From Hofstenia miamia (taxonomy: Eukaryota; Xenacoelomorpha; Acoela): a stretch of DNA of 64,000 bases. The stretch lies in NCBI GenBank assembly GCA_004352715.1, contig SCFE01000045.1, positions 1,820,439-1,884,438 of the forward strand. The letters are read 5' to 3'. The stretch's first letter is position 1, and every line of letters starts with the position of its first letter. Positions 10,875 through 22,100 of the stretch are shown in pieces. Both the position numbers and the translations under genes were made by a program. The notes under the pieces are model-generated. The model saw only the letters and a program-made list of their open reading frames with translations. It had not been told where the DNA came from and did no database searches.

Positions 10875-12300
10875 AGATTAAGATTCTATTAAAGAAATTA
10901 CTAAATCAAATTACCATCATAACCTAAATTTGAATCACTCAGCTTTTAAATTTAAATATGTTTCACTTCATGATTTTTGTAAATGCGCAAAAATGATAAA
11001 AACAAGTAAATCAAAAGGCCAAAGTTACTATCCTCTATGGTTCTTAAAAGACGCTCTATATGTATTAGGAAGACCATTATGTGATCTCTTCAATAAATGC
11101 AGTTACTATTCCTATTTCCATAAACAATTAAAAATGGCTGAAGTTATTCCCATTTTTAAAAAGGGCAATAATGAGAAAACACAGAATTACCGTCCAATAT
11201 CTATTCTCTCAGGAATAAGCAAAATTTTTGAAAAACTCATATATCAACAATTAACAATCTATATTGAAGAGAATAAACTTTTAAGCAAACNTCTGAAATC
11301 ATATATATTTGATCATTCACAATACGTGAAAATAAACAATCTATCATCAAAACAAATATTGATAAGTAATGGAGTGTCACAAGAATCAGTTTTAGGACCA
11401 CTATTAATCTATATGTAAATGATATTCCTAACTTCATTGAAGGCAAATGCATTCAATTTTTACATGATACTCTATTATTTACATCCAAAATAAAGATTTT
11501 ACAAGAACATATAATTAAAGTAAAGAAATTTTTTGAACAGAATATGATGAAATTAAATATTGAGAAAACTGCATTTATGATTATAAAGAATAAAAATGGA
11601 AATAGTGAACCATTAAAATCAATATATGTTGGAAAAAATATCATTTATGAAACTAAGAAAATTATATATCTTGGTATTGAAATTGACAATGAATTTAAAT
11701 TTACAGATCAGATCAATGCAACCACGAAGAAAATGAATGGCCCATGAAGTTAAATTGCTAACTAAGATTCAACATATATTACCAATGAAGTGGAGGATTG
11801 TATTACTAAGATCTCTTATACTGTCACATTTTTATACTCTTCTTTTTTATTTACCAATGTTACCAAGAAAATATTTTAAAAACTTAAAAAAGTTTTTAAT
11901 TGGGCAATTAATACAATCTGTAGTAAAAAAGATCAAAGTAAAAACATAATATCGAATCATTAGAATACTTATTAAAATTAAATTGCCTCTTACTATTTTG
12001 GAAAAGATCTTCAGTAGAATTACAGAAAAATATACACAAGCGAACTAAGACTTATCAGAAAATCAAATTTATAAGAAAATCTTTGAAAAATCATTTACCA
12101 GTTTTACAATTGATTTATGGAACAAACTCCATCCAGATATTAAAGAAGAACGAAATTTCAATAAATTTACAAAATCATTAAAAATTTCACTAAAACGAAG
12201 AAGATCCAACTACTTATCAAACTATGGGACAAAGTCCATAAACTATAACAAAGCTATTGAACAATGAAAACCAACTATTTATATCCTCAATGACAATAAG
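10875..12300 (+). pseudogene. LINE reverse transcriptase of the 7.4-12.4 kb element, internally deleted
   Basis: RT domain downstream of the nested insertion. The 10,930-11,418 frame contains LGRPLCDLFNKCSYY, then KMAEVIPIFKKGNNEK, NYRPISILSGISKIFEKLI and, directly after an N at 11,291, SQYVKINNLSSKQILISNGV. About 70-80 residues expected between them (the GFR.G.ST motif and the catalytic LDLSKAFD motif) are absent, so the join at the N is a deletion or unassembled sequence. Downstream frames carry FLHDTLLFTS (a degenerate ADD box), LKLNIEKTAFMII and YLGIEIDNEFKF (11,440-11,700). After a frameshift come the C-terminal LLTKIQHILPMKWRIVLLRS and DLWNKLHPDIKEERNF. Non-functional. Confidence 0.7.
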
Positions 12301-12401
12301 CTTTCGAAACCAAGACAAAGTATTTTTTTAGAACCAAGTTAATTTCTATCTATTGTTTTAATTCTTCATAAGTGTTAATCACTTGATTTGTAAAAAAACA
12401 A

Positions 12402-12428
12402 AAGAATTAAATAAATAAATAAATAAAT
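12402..12428 (+). repeat. (TAAA)n LINE tail
   Basis: A run of AAATAAATAAATAAATAAAT after the RT C-terminal remnant. Its position and composition fit the 3' end of the plus-strand LINE. Confidence 0.7.
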
Positions 12429-12569
12429 AGATGAAATGACAGATTGGTTTTCAAATTTTTCAATCACATTTGATCTGGAATCGGTTGAACAATTAATACA
12501 ATTTAAAATGTTCTTATCATTGATAAGTGCTGCAGATTAAGGTTTCATTTGTATTCAAATGGTTTGAGC

Positions 12570-12875
12570 CAGGGCCGTAGCCACCACGGGGAGTTAGGGG
12601 GACCAACTCCCCCCTGGAATGTCAAGCAATCCTTCGTGGACAATAAAGCTAAAACCAAAAGCAAAATAATTTTTTTTCAATAATAATTGTAACTTTGCTC
12701 TCAATAATGTCCTCAAATGCATTTTTAAGGTATATTTCTTAAAATTTTCAAAAATTTTCCCGAGGCTTTGCTTCGCTGTTGGTTACCCACTTGATCACTA
12801 CTAGATATTCTCGTGTCAGAAAATCCTGTGAAAGTCTATACATGCCACCAAGGCCTACCGTAATCATGGCCTAAC
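12570..12875 (+). mobile_element. Degenerate non-autonomous hAT-type MITE, copy 1
   Basis: Begins CAGGGCCGTAGCC and shares, in order, GTTAGGGGG, CTCCCCCCTGGAATGTCAAGC, GACAATAAAGCT, TTTTCAAAAATTTTCCCG and TTGATCACTACTAGAT with the reverse complement of the intact copy at 19,558-19,906. The far end (near CCTACCGTAATCATGGCC) no longer shows a clean inverted repeat, and no target-site duplication is visible. It is therefore an old copy of the same family in opposite orientation. No coding capacity. Confidence 0.7.
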
Positions 12876-13159
12876 AATTGCAATATGAACGAAAATAAAG
12901 CTGAAAATATATTCCGCTGCCGGCCAGCATTTGATCTAACAAAATTTTTGAAGTAACCTAATAAAAGAATTGGCTATTTTAAGCATCTCTATGCTTTTTG
13001 AAACATCTTGATATTTTTGAAAATGGTAAAACTACATCCAAATATAAATAAATTGTTTGATATACATTGAAAGTGCAGAATGTACAATAATACAAATATA
13101 GATCTAAGTTTTTATTTGGAGATGTATTTGTCAAAATATATTTTACAGGTAGACTATAA

Positions 13160-13590
13160 AGTCGCTACGAACTTTAAAATGTTTGTTCTGAAGGATCTGC
13201 TAGACTCCTCATAAAACGATTCGAGGAAGTCAGAAATGTCGTAAATTTGTCAAAAGGATGTCTTCGAGTATCAGAAGAAGATGTTCAAAAAGTTGTTGAA
13301 ACGACGTTGTCTCTTCAGTCAGCTCATCAGTTTCTACAGAAGTTGGAATGCCTTAGTCTACTGTAAAGAAAGTCAAGTCTACTCGCAAAGACTATACTAC
13401 TCTAAAGGAAATGATTCAAACATCTATTTAAAATATAAACAAAGATCAGTTGAAAATCGTATTCCCAGGTTGAATGCTGTTCAAGAAATAAAGAGGTCGT
13501 TTGGAAGACTGAATGTGGTGGATATTATATCCCAATATGTGTTTGTTTTTAATAAATATTGTTTGTTAACCAAAGTTGCACTTTAAAATT
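13160..13590 (+). pseudogene. Decayed coding sequence of unknown family
   Basis: From about 13,175 one frame reads for roughly 55 codons with protein-like composition (GSARLLIKRFEEVRNVV, LSKGCLRVSEEDVQKVV, LSLQSAHQFLQKLECL). It then hits a stop, and continues after a shift as KVKSTRKDYTTLKEMIQTS and NINKDQLKIVFPG. The overlapping 101-aa frame at 13,281-13,586 is probably a shadow. No splice site clearly bounds it. It could be a processed pseudogene or a transposon gene remnant; I do not recognise the family. Confidence 0.3.
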
Positions 13591-13599
13591 CATGGCGAC

Positions 13600-14870
13600 G
13601 TTATAATCTACTTGTGCATATTTTCTTGTAAGGCTCTCTAATTTGTTTGGTGAGCCATTTTTGTTTCGAAGAGAATATAACTATTTTAGTGCTACAAATG
13701 AGAATTTTGTGATGTTCTTTATTTTAAATATTTAGACAACATTTAAGCCAATTCGCTACTTACAAGAAAAACATTTTATTGCTTCATTTCGTTTCTTGGC
13801 CAGGATTAAAGTAGGCCTTGGTTTTATCGTCGCATTTTTCGAGTCTAAAACCAAAGATCATAATAAAGTATTTCGAACTATTCTTGACTAGAGCCAAGCT
13901 GATCCATCTTCTATTTTATGCATTTGATGTAAACCCAGCACGAATTTTTGAAACTGTGACCAGACCCATGTTTCGAGGACTGATATTGATTTCCTTATTT
14001 ATTGACAGCGATTTCATGATAATATGGCAATGCATTTTTAAAGAGATACATATTCTCAATTCTAATATTCAAGTTTTAAATAAATTTCACTTTTCAGAAA
14101 TTTGCAATACTCGCATCTCGAAAGTTGCAGTTTATTTATCAATTCCATACTTTTATTGAAATTTGAGTATTAAACTTTTTCTTCGATTCATAAAAAAATT
14201 AATTCAAAATTTGATAACTTTAATAGTTTTTACTTCAAACAAGTAAACCTTGAATTGAGTTTCAAGGTACTGATTTAATAAAAAATGCTATATATTTTAT
14301 ATACAATTTGATAAAATATATTTCGCAAATAACTTTGCTTATGCGACATTATATTAAAAAGGTGAAATATTTTGCACACTTATCACTTACAGTGTAGCCA
14401 TGCGGCTTCATTTACAAGTATGCTTAATTAGCTGAAGTTAACAATTATTGAATTATTATACAAAGCTGAATTTGTTACCCTTGTAACACCTTCAGGTAAA
14501 CACATTCCTGTATTGTTTTGTTTTATTGAACTTTTCTTTGCTCTTCAAAAATCATTTCTATGCCAATAAATGTTGAGGCCTATACTAGCGTAAATCGCAA
14601 AATATCAAACAACCAGGGTTTTGTATTTTGTACTGGAACAACAAGAATATTTACAAAAGTTAAACAAATTCTATCTATTGCAAACAAACCCATCAAACAA
14701 TAAATGTAGCTTACAAAACAGAACATATACACAAACACACATAATGCAAGATTGAGAAATACAAGCGTTGTAATTTGAAATTGTGTGAAGTGCCAGAATT
14801 TCACTAAACATTAAATTTAAGGCTAGAAAAATATATAGAAATTTTTAAACATGTACATTAAATGTGTTTT

Positions 14871-14875
<5 letters not shown>
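13600..14875. other. No gene recognised
   Basis: AT-rich stretch. The longer frames (13,818-14,159 plus; 14,580-14,804 minus) have low-complexity hydrophobic composition and no motif or splice context, so I do not call them genes. A weak minus-strand donor (ATGAAGCCGCATGGCTACACT before GTAAGTG, near 14,389-14,415) could be a tiny first exon but is unsupported. Confidence 0.35.
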
Positions 14876-14908
<33 letters not shown>

Positions 14909-14930
14909 NTATATATTTATATATACTTCG
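14876..14930. repeat. (TA)n microsatellite with an N
   Basis: A TA dinucleotide run with interruptions and an ambiguous base at 14,909, immediately before a 5'-truncated LINE. Confidence 0.85.
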
Positions 14931-16160
14931 AAAAATGTCAAATAATAAGATCTGTACAATTTGGATTTAGAAGGAATATGTCTACAAAAAATGCGTAACT
15001 TTTTGTTTTAGACGATTAGAGAAATCATATAGATAAAGGAAATAGAAATTAAATCTTATTATTAGATCTATTTAAAGCATTTAATTCAATAGATCATGAA
15101 ATACTAATTAAAAAATTAAAACATATATACAACTTTAATGAATATGGAGCTAAGTTATGGACCTCATATTTAACTAATAGACAACAATACGTAAAAGTAA
15201 ACAATGAAATCTCTAATAAACTAATAATTAATAAAGGAATACCTCAAGTCTCAGTTCTAGGGCCATTACTATTCAATCTTTATGTTAATGACATCAATTT
15301 TAATGAAAAAATTGTGTCCAATATTCCGATGACAACCTGCTGTATTCAACCAACCATTGTGATTTATTAAGCATACTACAAACTGCAATATTATACTTTG
15401 AAAAAATATAAAATGAAAATAAATGTTGATAAGACTAGATTTATGGTGCTAAATAGTTATAAAAAGAATGAAAAATTAATGTTAAAAATAAATACTTAGC
15501 CTTTGACAATAAGTTAAAATTTGAAATCGAAGTCAACAAAATAATGCAGAAAATGATACAAAGAATCAAGACACTATCTAAACTTCAAACTTTTATTTGC
15601 AAAATTACTCTAATAAAATCATATAGATTGCCACACTACTTATATTCAGCCTGTTTATTAACCACTCTCAATAAAAAAATGAAGACCAAATTAGAAAGAA
15701 TTTTCAATTGGAGTATCAACACCATCTGTAAAAGAAGAAAGCAAGCTGCAATCAAAGAAGATAACTACTTATTTTCATTAGAATATTTACAAAACTAAAA
15801 TTTCTAGAAGTATTTTTCAAATTCAAGGCAAGAGACAAAATACCAGCTAAAATACATTTAAGAACAAATTCTTATAGAAAACTTAAATTTAAGAAAAATA
15901 TGAAGAACTCATTTACTTATTGAATGAATTAACAACCTCAATTTAAAGAAAAATTAATTAAAGACTTAAAAAATGTAAAAATGTATTTGAAACCAAGAAA
16001 AATCAACTATTTAAATTACCAAAGAACTCCCAACAACCAAGCTTAATCATTGAAGCAGAAAATACTGTTTCAAAATCTTAATAAGCGCTTAGCACTTTAT
16101 TTGTATATTGATTTTATATACAGATGATTTTAAGTATAAATATTATTATTATTTTTGATG
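14930..16160 (+). pseudogene. LINE reverse transcriptase, 5'-truncated, degenerate
   Basis: Plus-strand RT of the same type as the 7.4-12.4 kb element. Joined frames give VQFGFRRNMSTKNA (motif 2), LLLDLFKAFNSIDHEILIKK (motif A), NRQQYVKVNNEIS, GIPQVSVLGPLLFNLYVNDI (before the catalytic box) and a broken ADD region near 15,330. The C-terminal end 15,544-15,798 includes LPHYLYSACLLTTLNKKM and FNWSINTICKRRKQ. It ends near 16,150 in a short (ATT)n run. The upstream endonuclease and ORF1 are absent, as in a typical 5'-truncated insertion, and it starts at a (TA)n tract. Confidence 0.7.
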
Positions 16161-16164
16161 TCTT

Positions 16165-16720
16165 TATTATTTGCTCAGCAATATCCGTTAATAATTGCAT
16201 AAGTTTATTTCTTCAAATTTTTCTTTAATTTCTAGCAAATATGTCAATTCTTTTAACTAAGCAATATGGCATGCTAACTTTTGCATGTCTTAAAGGAGCT
16301 GAAATTTAGTTAGAAAGCTAAGCTACAAGAGACCGAAGTAGTTGTGAGCAGCTATACATTTTTTTAATTTAACAATTTGCCAATTAAAACACAAAATTTC
16401 CAATGTTTTTAGTTTCCTAAGTAAACAAGCCTTATCCGCCTACTACTAGAAACGTCCGAATTTTAAAATCTACATTACCAGAAAAAGAAAATCTGAAATT
16501 TTTCGAATCAATTAAAAATCCTCAACTTAACTGCCAATCTAAAAATATTTTGAAGATTATTTTTACTATTTTTTAAAAAGTAATAAAAGTTTGTATATGA
16601 CAGAACCTTTACGAGCCAGTCCAGGCATCAAAAACTGAAATCTCCAATTAGTTGTTTACTGTGGTAAAGAGTATAATTGGCAAAAATAATAAGTTGTTTC
16701 TGACGCCTTGTGAAAACTTC
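16165..16720. other. No gene recognised
   Basis: AT-rich flank between a LINE 3' end and the unrecognised coding locus starting at 16,725. No terminal repeats or poly-A tail seen that would define a mobile element boundary. Confidence 0.35.
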
Positions 16721-16724
16721 AAAA

Positions 16725-17340
16725 ATGGACTCAGAATGCCGATGCAAGCGTGGGGGTGTCATATTTGCGGATCAAGGTGCAGACGGTGCAAGTGTGAGTG
16801 CGATGGCATTAGCATTGCTGAAAAGCTCGTTCGTTACGACAGCAGATGAAGAACTCGAATCGGACGCCTAATTATCAAGAAGAAATGAACATCAGTGACA
16901 ACGAAGATATTTCTCTACCAAAGAAACCGAAGATTGTTGAAAGAATTCGTTCTACCACAGCTGTCGCTCAATTGAAGAACTTGTTGGGATTGAAACCAAA
17001 TTCTGGGAATAGCTTACCATCTTATTCAAAGAGATCGACAATCAAGTGGAATGATATGGATTCGAAGTCTCGTCAAGTATTAGTGTCTTTTTGCAATGTT
17101 GTTATGGATGAAATTATTGGAGTAATATACCCGATGGAGCCTCAGAAACTAAAAGCAGCTGTTAGACAGAAGAAGAATGAACTCGAGGACAACGTTATCA
17201 AATTAGTTAACACGTTACCTCCCAGGAATATTCAGAGAGATGTTCTTCTAGCTCCTATTTGTGAGACGTATACGAATGCATCAATTCAAATGATGGGTCT
17301 ATTAGTCACAGAAAAAAAATGCATAGCTTTTCACCCCTGA
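16725..17340 (+). CDS. Unrecognised intronless coding locus in two overlapping frames
   Basis: Two frames look like one protein split by a +1 shift. The first, 16,725-16,871, is 48 codons starting MDSECRCKRGGVIFADQGA and ending ELESDA. The second, 16,846-17,340, is 164 codons with an acidic/lysine start (NISDNEDISLPKKPKIVERI), a basic Lys/Arg segment (VRQKKNELED) and a C-terminal end reading LLAPICETYTNASIQMMGLL. The composition is balanced, unlike the neighbouring AT-driven random frames. A run of six cysteines in an overlapping frame (residues about 35-49 of 16,652-16,849) is likely a shadow. I recognise no domain. Candidates are a lineage-specific gene, a multicopy retrogene, or an ORF of an unidentified mobile element. 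Confidence 0.45.
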
Positions 17341-17942
17341 CGAAGTATATAACACAATTGTGCACTACTTTTTGGTTTTTCTTGGATAGCGCAATAACGA
17401 GTCGAAATCTACCAAGCCAAATTTCAGTTAAAAATTACTTTTTTAGCGGGCCTGGCCCGTAAAGTCACTGATGAATAAGGTCTTAATTTCCCACGATTTG
17501 CATATTCCCACATATCTGATTGGAAAGCATAATTTAGGAAATATTAGGGTAGATGTACTGTGTGAAGTATAGAAATGAGAGAAAAACCTATAAAGATTTT
17601 TTTTTAGCAATTAGAGCTTTTACTATGTTCTAACATCAGCTTAATTTCTATCTTAACTACATTTAAGTCAAATGATTTCAAGAAAAATTAACTAAACCAT
17701 GCCTTTAAAGTCTTGCAACTAGAATTAATATTAATGGAATTGCGCGGTTTTTGTATTAAAGTTCTGAACAATTTTCCAATTTTTATTATGAAGAACTTAG
17801 TAGTAAATCACTCAAGTATATTGAGTTTGTTTCACAATTAAATGAAAATGAATCGGAAATATTGAATTACCGGATACACTAATGACATCAGCAGAAATAA
17901 AAATATTTTACTCGTAAATATTTTAAATTTATGAGTAATATC

Positions 17943-17943
<1 letters not shown>
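17341..17943. other. Non-coding; 13-nt palindrome CGGGCCTGGCCCG
   Basis: No gene seen. A perfect odd palindrome lies at 17,447-17,459 in AT-rich surroundings. It resembles the GC-rich ends of the hAT MITEs here, but no partner end or duplication was found. Confidence 0.4.
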
Positions 17944-17974
<31 letters not shown>

Positions 17975-18148
17975 NNNNNNNNNNNNNNNNNNNNNNNNNN
18001 NNNNNNNNNNNNNNNNNNNNNNNNNNNNNNNNNNNNNNNNNNNNNNNNNNNNNNNNNNNNNNNNNNNNNNNNNNNNNNNNNNNNNNNNNNNNNNNNNNNN
18101 NNNNNNNNNNNNNNNNNNNNNNNNNNNNNNNNNNNNNNNNNNNNNNNN

Positions 18149-18178
<30 letters not shown>
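17944..18178. repeat. (TA)n microsatellite containing a 174-bp assembly gap
   Basis: TA repeats on both sides of Ns at 17,975-18,148. Apparent reading frames of Ile-Tyr repeats across it are artefacts. Confidence 0.9.
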
Positions 18179-18182
<4 letters not shown>

Positions 18183-18450
18183 TACAAATTTCAAATTATT
18201 TAAAAAATAATGATTATTGAATCTATTTTTTTAAAAATATCACGAAGTCGATATTTTTCGGTATATCGTCATTCTCTAATTTGTTAGATATAGCTTTACA
18301 TAATAACACATGTATAATACGTTTTCAGAAGCTTAACAAGGATCTTGTATAATAGAAAATCCCATATAAATAATATAAATTTAACATATCAATTGGAAAA
18401 CATAAAGTAAACTATGGGTGTATTCATATTTTTCTGACTATAAAATAAAC

Positions 18451-18456
18451 TTTAAT
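18451..18456 (-). promoter_or_regulatory. Possible polyadenylation signal ATTAAA
   Basis: Plus-strand TTTAAT lies about 110 nt past the stop codon of the ankyrin gene. It is the common ATTAAA variant; no AATAAA was seen between 18,361 and 18,567. Chance occurrence in AT-rich DNA is easy. Confidence 0.3.
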
Positions 18457-18567
18457 ATTTGAAAATTTACTACCTTGCTTAACAAATGATTAGAATTTTA
18501 GTAATATAACAGTATAACTAAGGCATTTTCTAAAAACTAACTATATTTCTACATTAATTGGATGAAT

Positions 18568-19192
18568 TTAACAAATGATAGACTTTTCCATGACATAGTC
18601 TTTAAGAGAAGCACTTTTTCCATGAAGATTAATAGGGATTGTTGCTGCTCGCTCCATGAAAGACGCTTCTCGGTGATTATGTGCTTTTCCTTTATCAGAA
18701 AAGGAAGGATCCTTTAGATTAATTTCTGTTATTGGCTTTTGAGTTGAACGTCTTTTTGAGACATCAAAAACAGAATCATTTTTCCATTTGAGAGGCCTGA
18801 ATCGATCTTTTTGCCCAAATAATGAGTTGCTTATATAAGATGAAGACAAATTTGGAAGCTTCAAATCGGTGGAATTGTACTCTATCTTAGTTCCACATTG
18901 TTCGCAAATGGGATGATTATACTTCTTTCCAAAGACTTCTCGATGTGTTTTTTTAACCTCTTTTTCAATAACCGATGGTGGTTTAATACGAAAGACTGGG
19001 GGACCACCATCAATATTTTTAGAAGCTAACCAATTTTTAAAATTCTCCGTTCTGTCAATGTCATTTTGAAAGGCGTCAATAATACTAAGTTCTTGCAAAA
19101 TATCATCCCGATATTCCTTTATTCGCATCATCTTTCGGGCTTCGGCAGCAAAAAAATCTTGATCGACGCCCCACTCTGCCGCAGCAAGCACC
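18568..19192 (-). CDS. Ankyrin gene exon 4 (C-terminal tail)
   Basis: Acceptor TTTGTTTAG. The first G completes AAG, then VLAAAEWGVDQDFFAAEARK follows. The 207-residue tail ends SLKDYVMEKSIIC with a TAA at 18,568-18,570. Reading upstream of 19,192 in the same frame is intron. Confidence 0.85.
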
Positions 19193-22100
19193 CTAAACAA
19201 AAATGTCCAATAATGTGAGTTCAGACAACGTATGTACAACTTAAAAATTTGTTAAACAAATTCAATATCAAACTTTTTTGACTCTATGCAGTAGGAAGTA
19301 AATTATATCGGCTTTTTACATCAGAGACGCAACTAGTATTTTCTAAAAGATGAGCTATCAATAAACAGAGAAGGCAAAGCATTTTCAGATGTCTGTGCAA
19401 ATCTTGTCATTAATACTTTTAAACCTTGAAGCAGACTGATGCAATTCCCCGTGTTATTATTAACAATTTTTGCCTTGATGGGGTTGCTTGTTTTCACAAA
19501 AATGCAATTGTTTGCAATTCATTAGTTAGGATGAGAGTGATTCAGGCGGGCTGTAACCAGGCCCGTAGCCAGCCTAATTTCGACTTTCTTTATAATATAA
19601 ACTAAAATTTTACCAGGTCTGTACACCATTTTATTTTTGCTGCATACATGGGCGTACGCGGATTGTGAGGTCATCTAGTATAGTGATCAAGAAGTGACCA
19701 AAGCCGGGGTGAAGCCCCGCGAAATTTTTTTGAAAATATAGACAAAATAGACTTTAGAATTGCATTATTAGGAGCAATGTTTCAACAATTGAATTAACAA
19801 ATTTTATTTTTAAATGCTGATTTTTCTTTTAGCTTTGTTGTCTAGGAGGGGTTGCCTGACATTCCAGGAGGTTTGACCCCTCCTAACCCCCATGGCTACG
19901 GGCCTGGCTGTAACTTTTCCAAAAAGCGGTTGGATTGGTATTCTAATGAAATAATCAAATGAGTGCGACGTGATTAAAAAATTAAATTCGTTAAGTGGAA
20001 ATGACCTAGAAAGTTCACTTCATCAAGTTCTCCGCTAAGACAGGCTCTAGAATTTTTACAATTCAGACAGTACTAGTTAGTTTCATAATCTCAATTGTTG
20101 AGATAAAGGTATTACTTTCGAAGAGTTTCTGTTACATTAAGGCAGCTGTCGTCACAGTTTGGTGAACTACAATGCAATGAAATAAGATTCGGAAAAACAT
20201 CTTGTTCATAAGCCGCCATTTGATTAATCAAGTTGCTTGAGAAGCAACATTGTGGGTTTATTAAAACATTCTACCACTTTGATTAATTTTACGCCATTTA
20301 AAATAAATGTTTTGATGCAGTTTAAGCCTTTAAAGTTAATTTAGCAAAATATATATCTAAACTATTTACTTTGAGATGGAGCAATTTCTAAGAACTATAA
20401 TGTTTGAGAAATTAACTAATTTTGACGAGTCATTGAAATGACTATTTACTTTCTGCCTTTTTCGACTAAATATAATAAAATAATTAACTAAACAAGTTCA
20501 CAAAAATAACGTGATTTTAGGTTGAAAATATATGGCGGATACATTTACCTTCTTTAATTGTTTAGCTAAACTTAATCTAGTTTAAGCAGTACTATAAAAC
20601 ACTATCCATTTTCTAGATAGATTTAAAGAAGGTTTTGACTCTATGGGTTTGGAGGGTTGGATTTAAACTCAATTCCAATTATTGTAACTTAATAAATTAG
20701 CTTACTTTGAACATTCCAAATGACCTGATAGACGTGCGACATCTATCGCCTGCTTATTCCATTTATTTCGCATGAATATGTCAGCGTGATTTTTTATCAG
20801 AATTCGTAATGCTTCTACTAGTCCTTCAGAGGCCCCCATATGTAAAGGTGTGTTGAGGTCATCATTCACACTAAAAAATATGAAGTACATCAAAATTAAT
20901 TAAATTTTTATAGAGTCCTTACGCATTTATATCGGCTCCCATTGAAATAAGAAACTGTACGCATTTATTAACCATTGGCCGACGAATTCGATTGTTAATC
21001 ACTAAGTGAAGAGGAGTCCATCCGCAATAGCTCTTGAAGTTTACATCTACACCTAGATCCAAAAACTTTTTCAGTAGTTGATGACGGCCGAACAACGCTG
21101 CTACATGCAAAATGGACATACCAGTCTAAATAGTAAATTTCTAAAATGAAACATTTTCATAAAAACATTAAAAATGCCGATTGCAATATCCCATTGGAAA
21201 TTTGATACTTTGCTCGACATTTTTGAAACTTTAGTCTTAGTAAAGGTAATGCTAGCATATATATTTTTCAACATATATATATATATAATTATTATTTGCC
21301 AGTTTATTCTACAGTTTAATTAGTTTTACGCGTGCTGATTTAATCAATATCCATTCACTCTCTGTAAAAAAAAGTACGAGGCAGAAGATAGATGGATCTG
21401 CTGTGAAAGATGTCGCTTGTGGATGCACTCTTCATGTACTGGCATACCTGATGACACTTTCCAATATATTAATATCAGCAGATCCAAGAATCTTTTATTT
21501 GCATGCGATTCGTGCATCAAAATATCAAAGAAAACACTGCTTAATGTTATCAATCGTCATCAACTCCAAAATACATTGTATCAACAGTAACCAACATTAT
21601 AAAAAGCATCGTAGAGAAAACTGTAGTTGTTCGAGTCGCAATGAGGAATTCAGCTCATGGAGCCCCTGCCATGAAGAAATCCGAAACAGAATCAAAACCA
21701 TTTCGGCTAGCTATTGAAAATGGAATTCAAATCCGTGGCAATCCTGATTTGCGTTTATTCGACGACAAATCCCAAACAGAAAAGCTCTTCAGTTATCTGG
21801 GGGGGGGGGTGGAAACTTCGGCAATCTACATTAGGAGATTGGGAAAATATGAACTAAACAAATGTAGAGCAATTATTGTAACGTTAGACAGTGTTTGGAC
21901 GAAAAGGAAGATTCTTCTATTACTAGAGAAATTGAAAGATTAGAACAAAAATTTGCATAAGCAGAGATTTATTCAGTTTGGAGGTTGAAAAGAAACATAA
22001 AGCCCTTTATCTGCGAAGGAAATATATCGAGAATGGTGAAGATAGAAAAACAATGCAATTAAGAAACTTGCAATTGGAAATCTTAAGAAATGGTGAATGG

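Larger units (their letters stand above)
7415..12430 (+). mobile_element. Near full-length decayed LINE with nested LINE insertion and (TAAA)n tail
   Basis: A plus-strand non-LTR retrotransposon. It has an ORF1 with a zinc-knuckle-like domain (7,891-8,523), an apurinic-type endonuclease (8,640-9,400), a linker (to about 9,670), then RT (10,875-12,300). It ends in a (TAAA)n run at about 12,402-12,428, typical of a LINE 3' tail. It is interrupted at 9,672-10,865 by an oppositely oriented LINE. Single Ns at 7,679 and 11,291 flank dubious joins: a 263-bp duplicate at the first and a missing RT segment at the second. Stops and shifts throughout make it non-autonomous. The exact 5' end is unclear. 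Confidence 0.75.

Noticed and set aside
17838-18194. Long Ile-Tyr repeat reading frames on both strands
   Set aside because: They are translations of (TA)n across Ns; the same holds near 38.5 and 58.8 kb.
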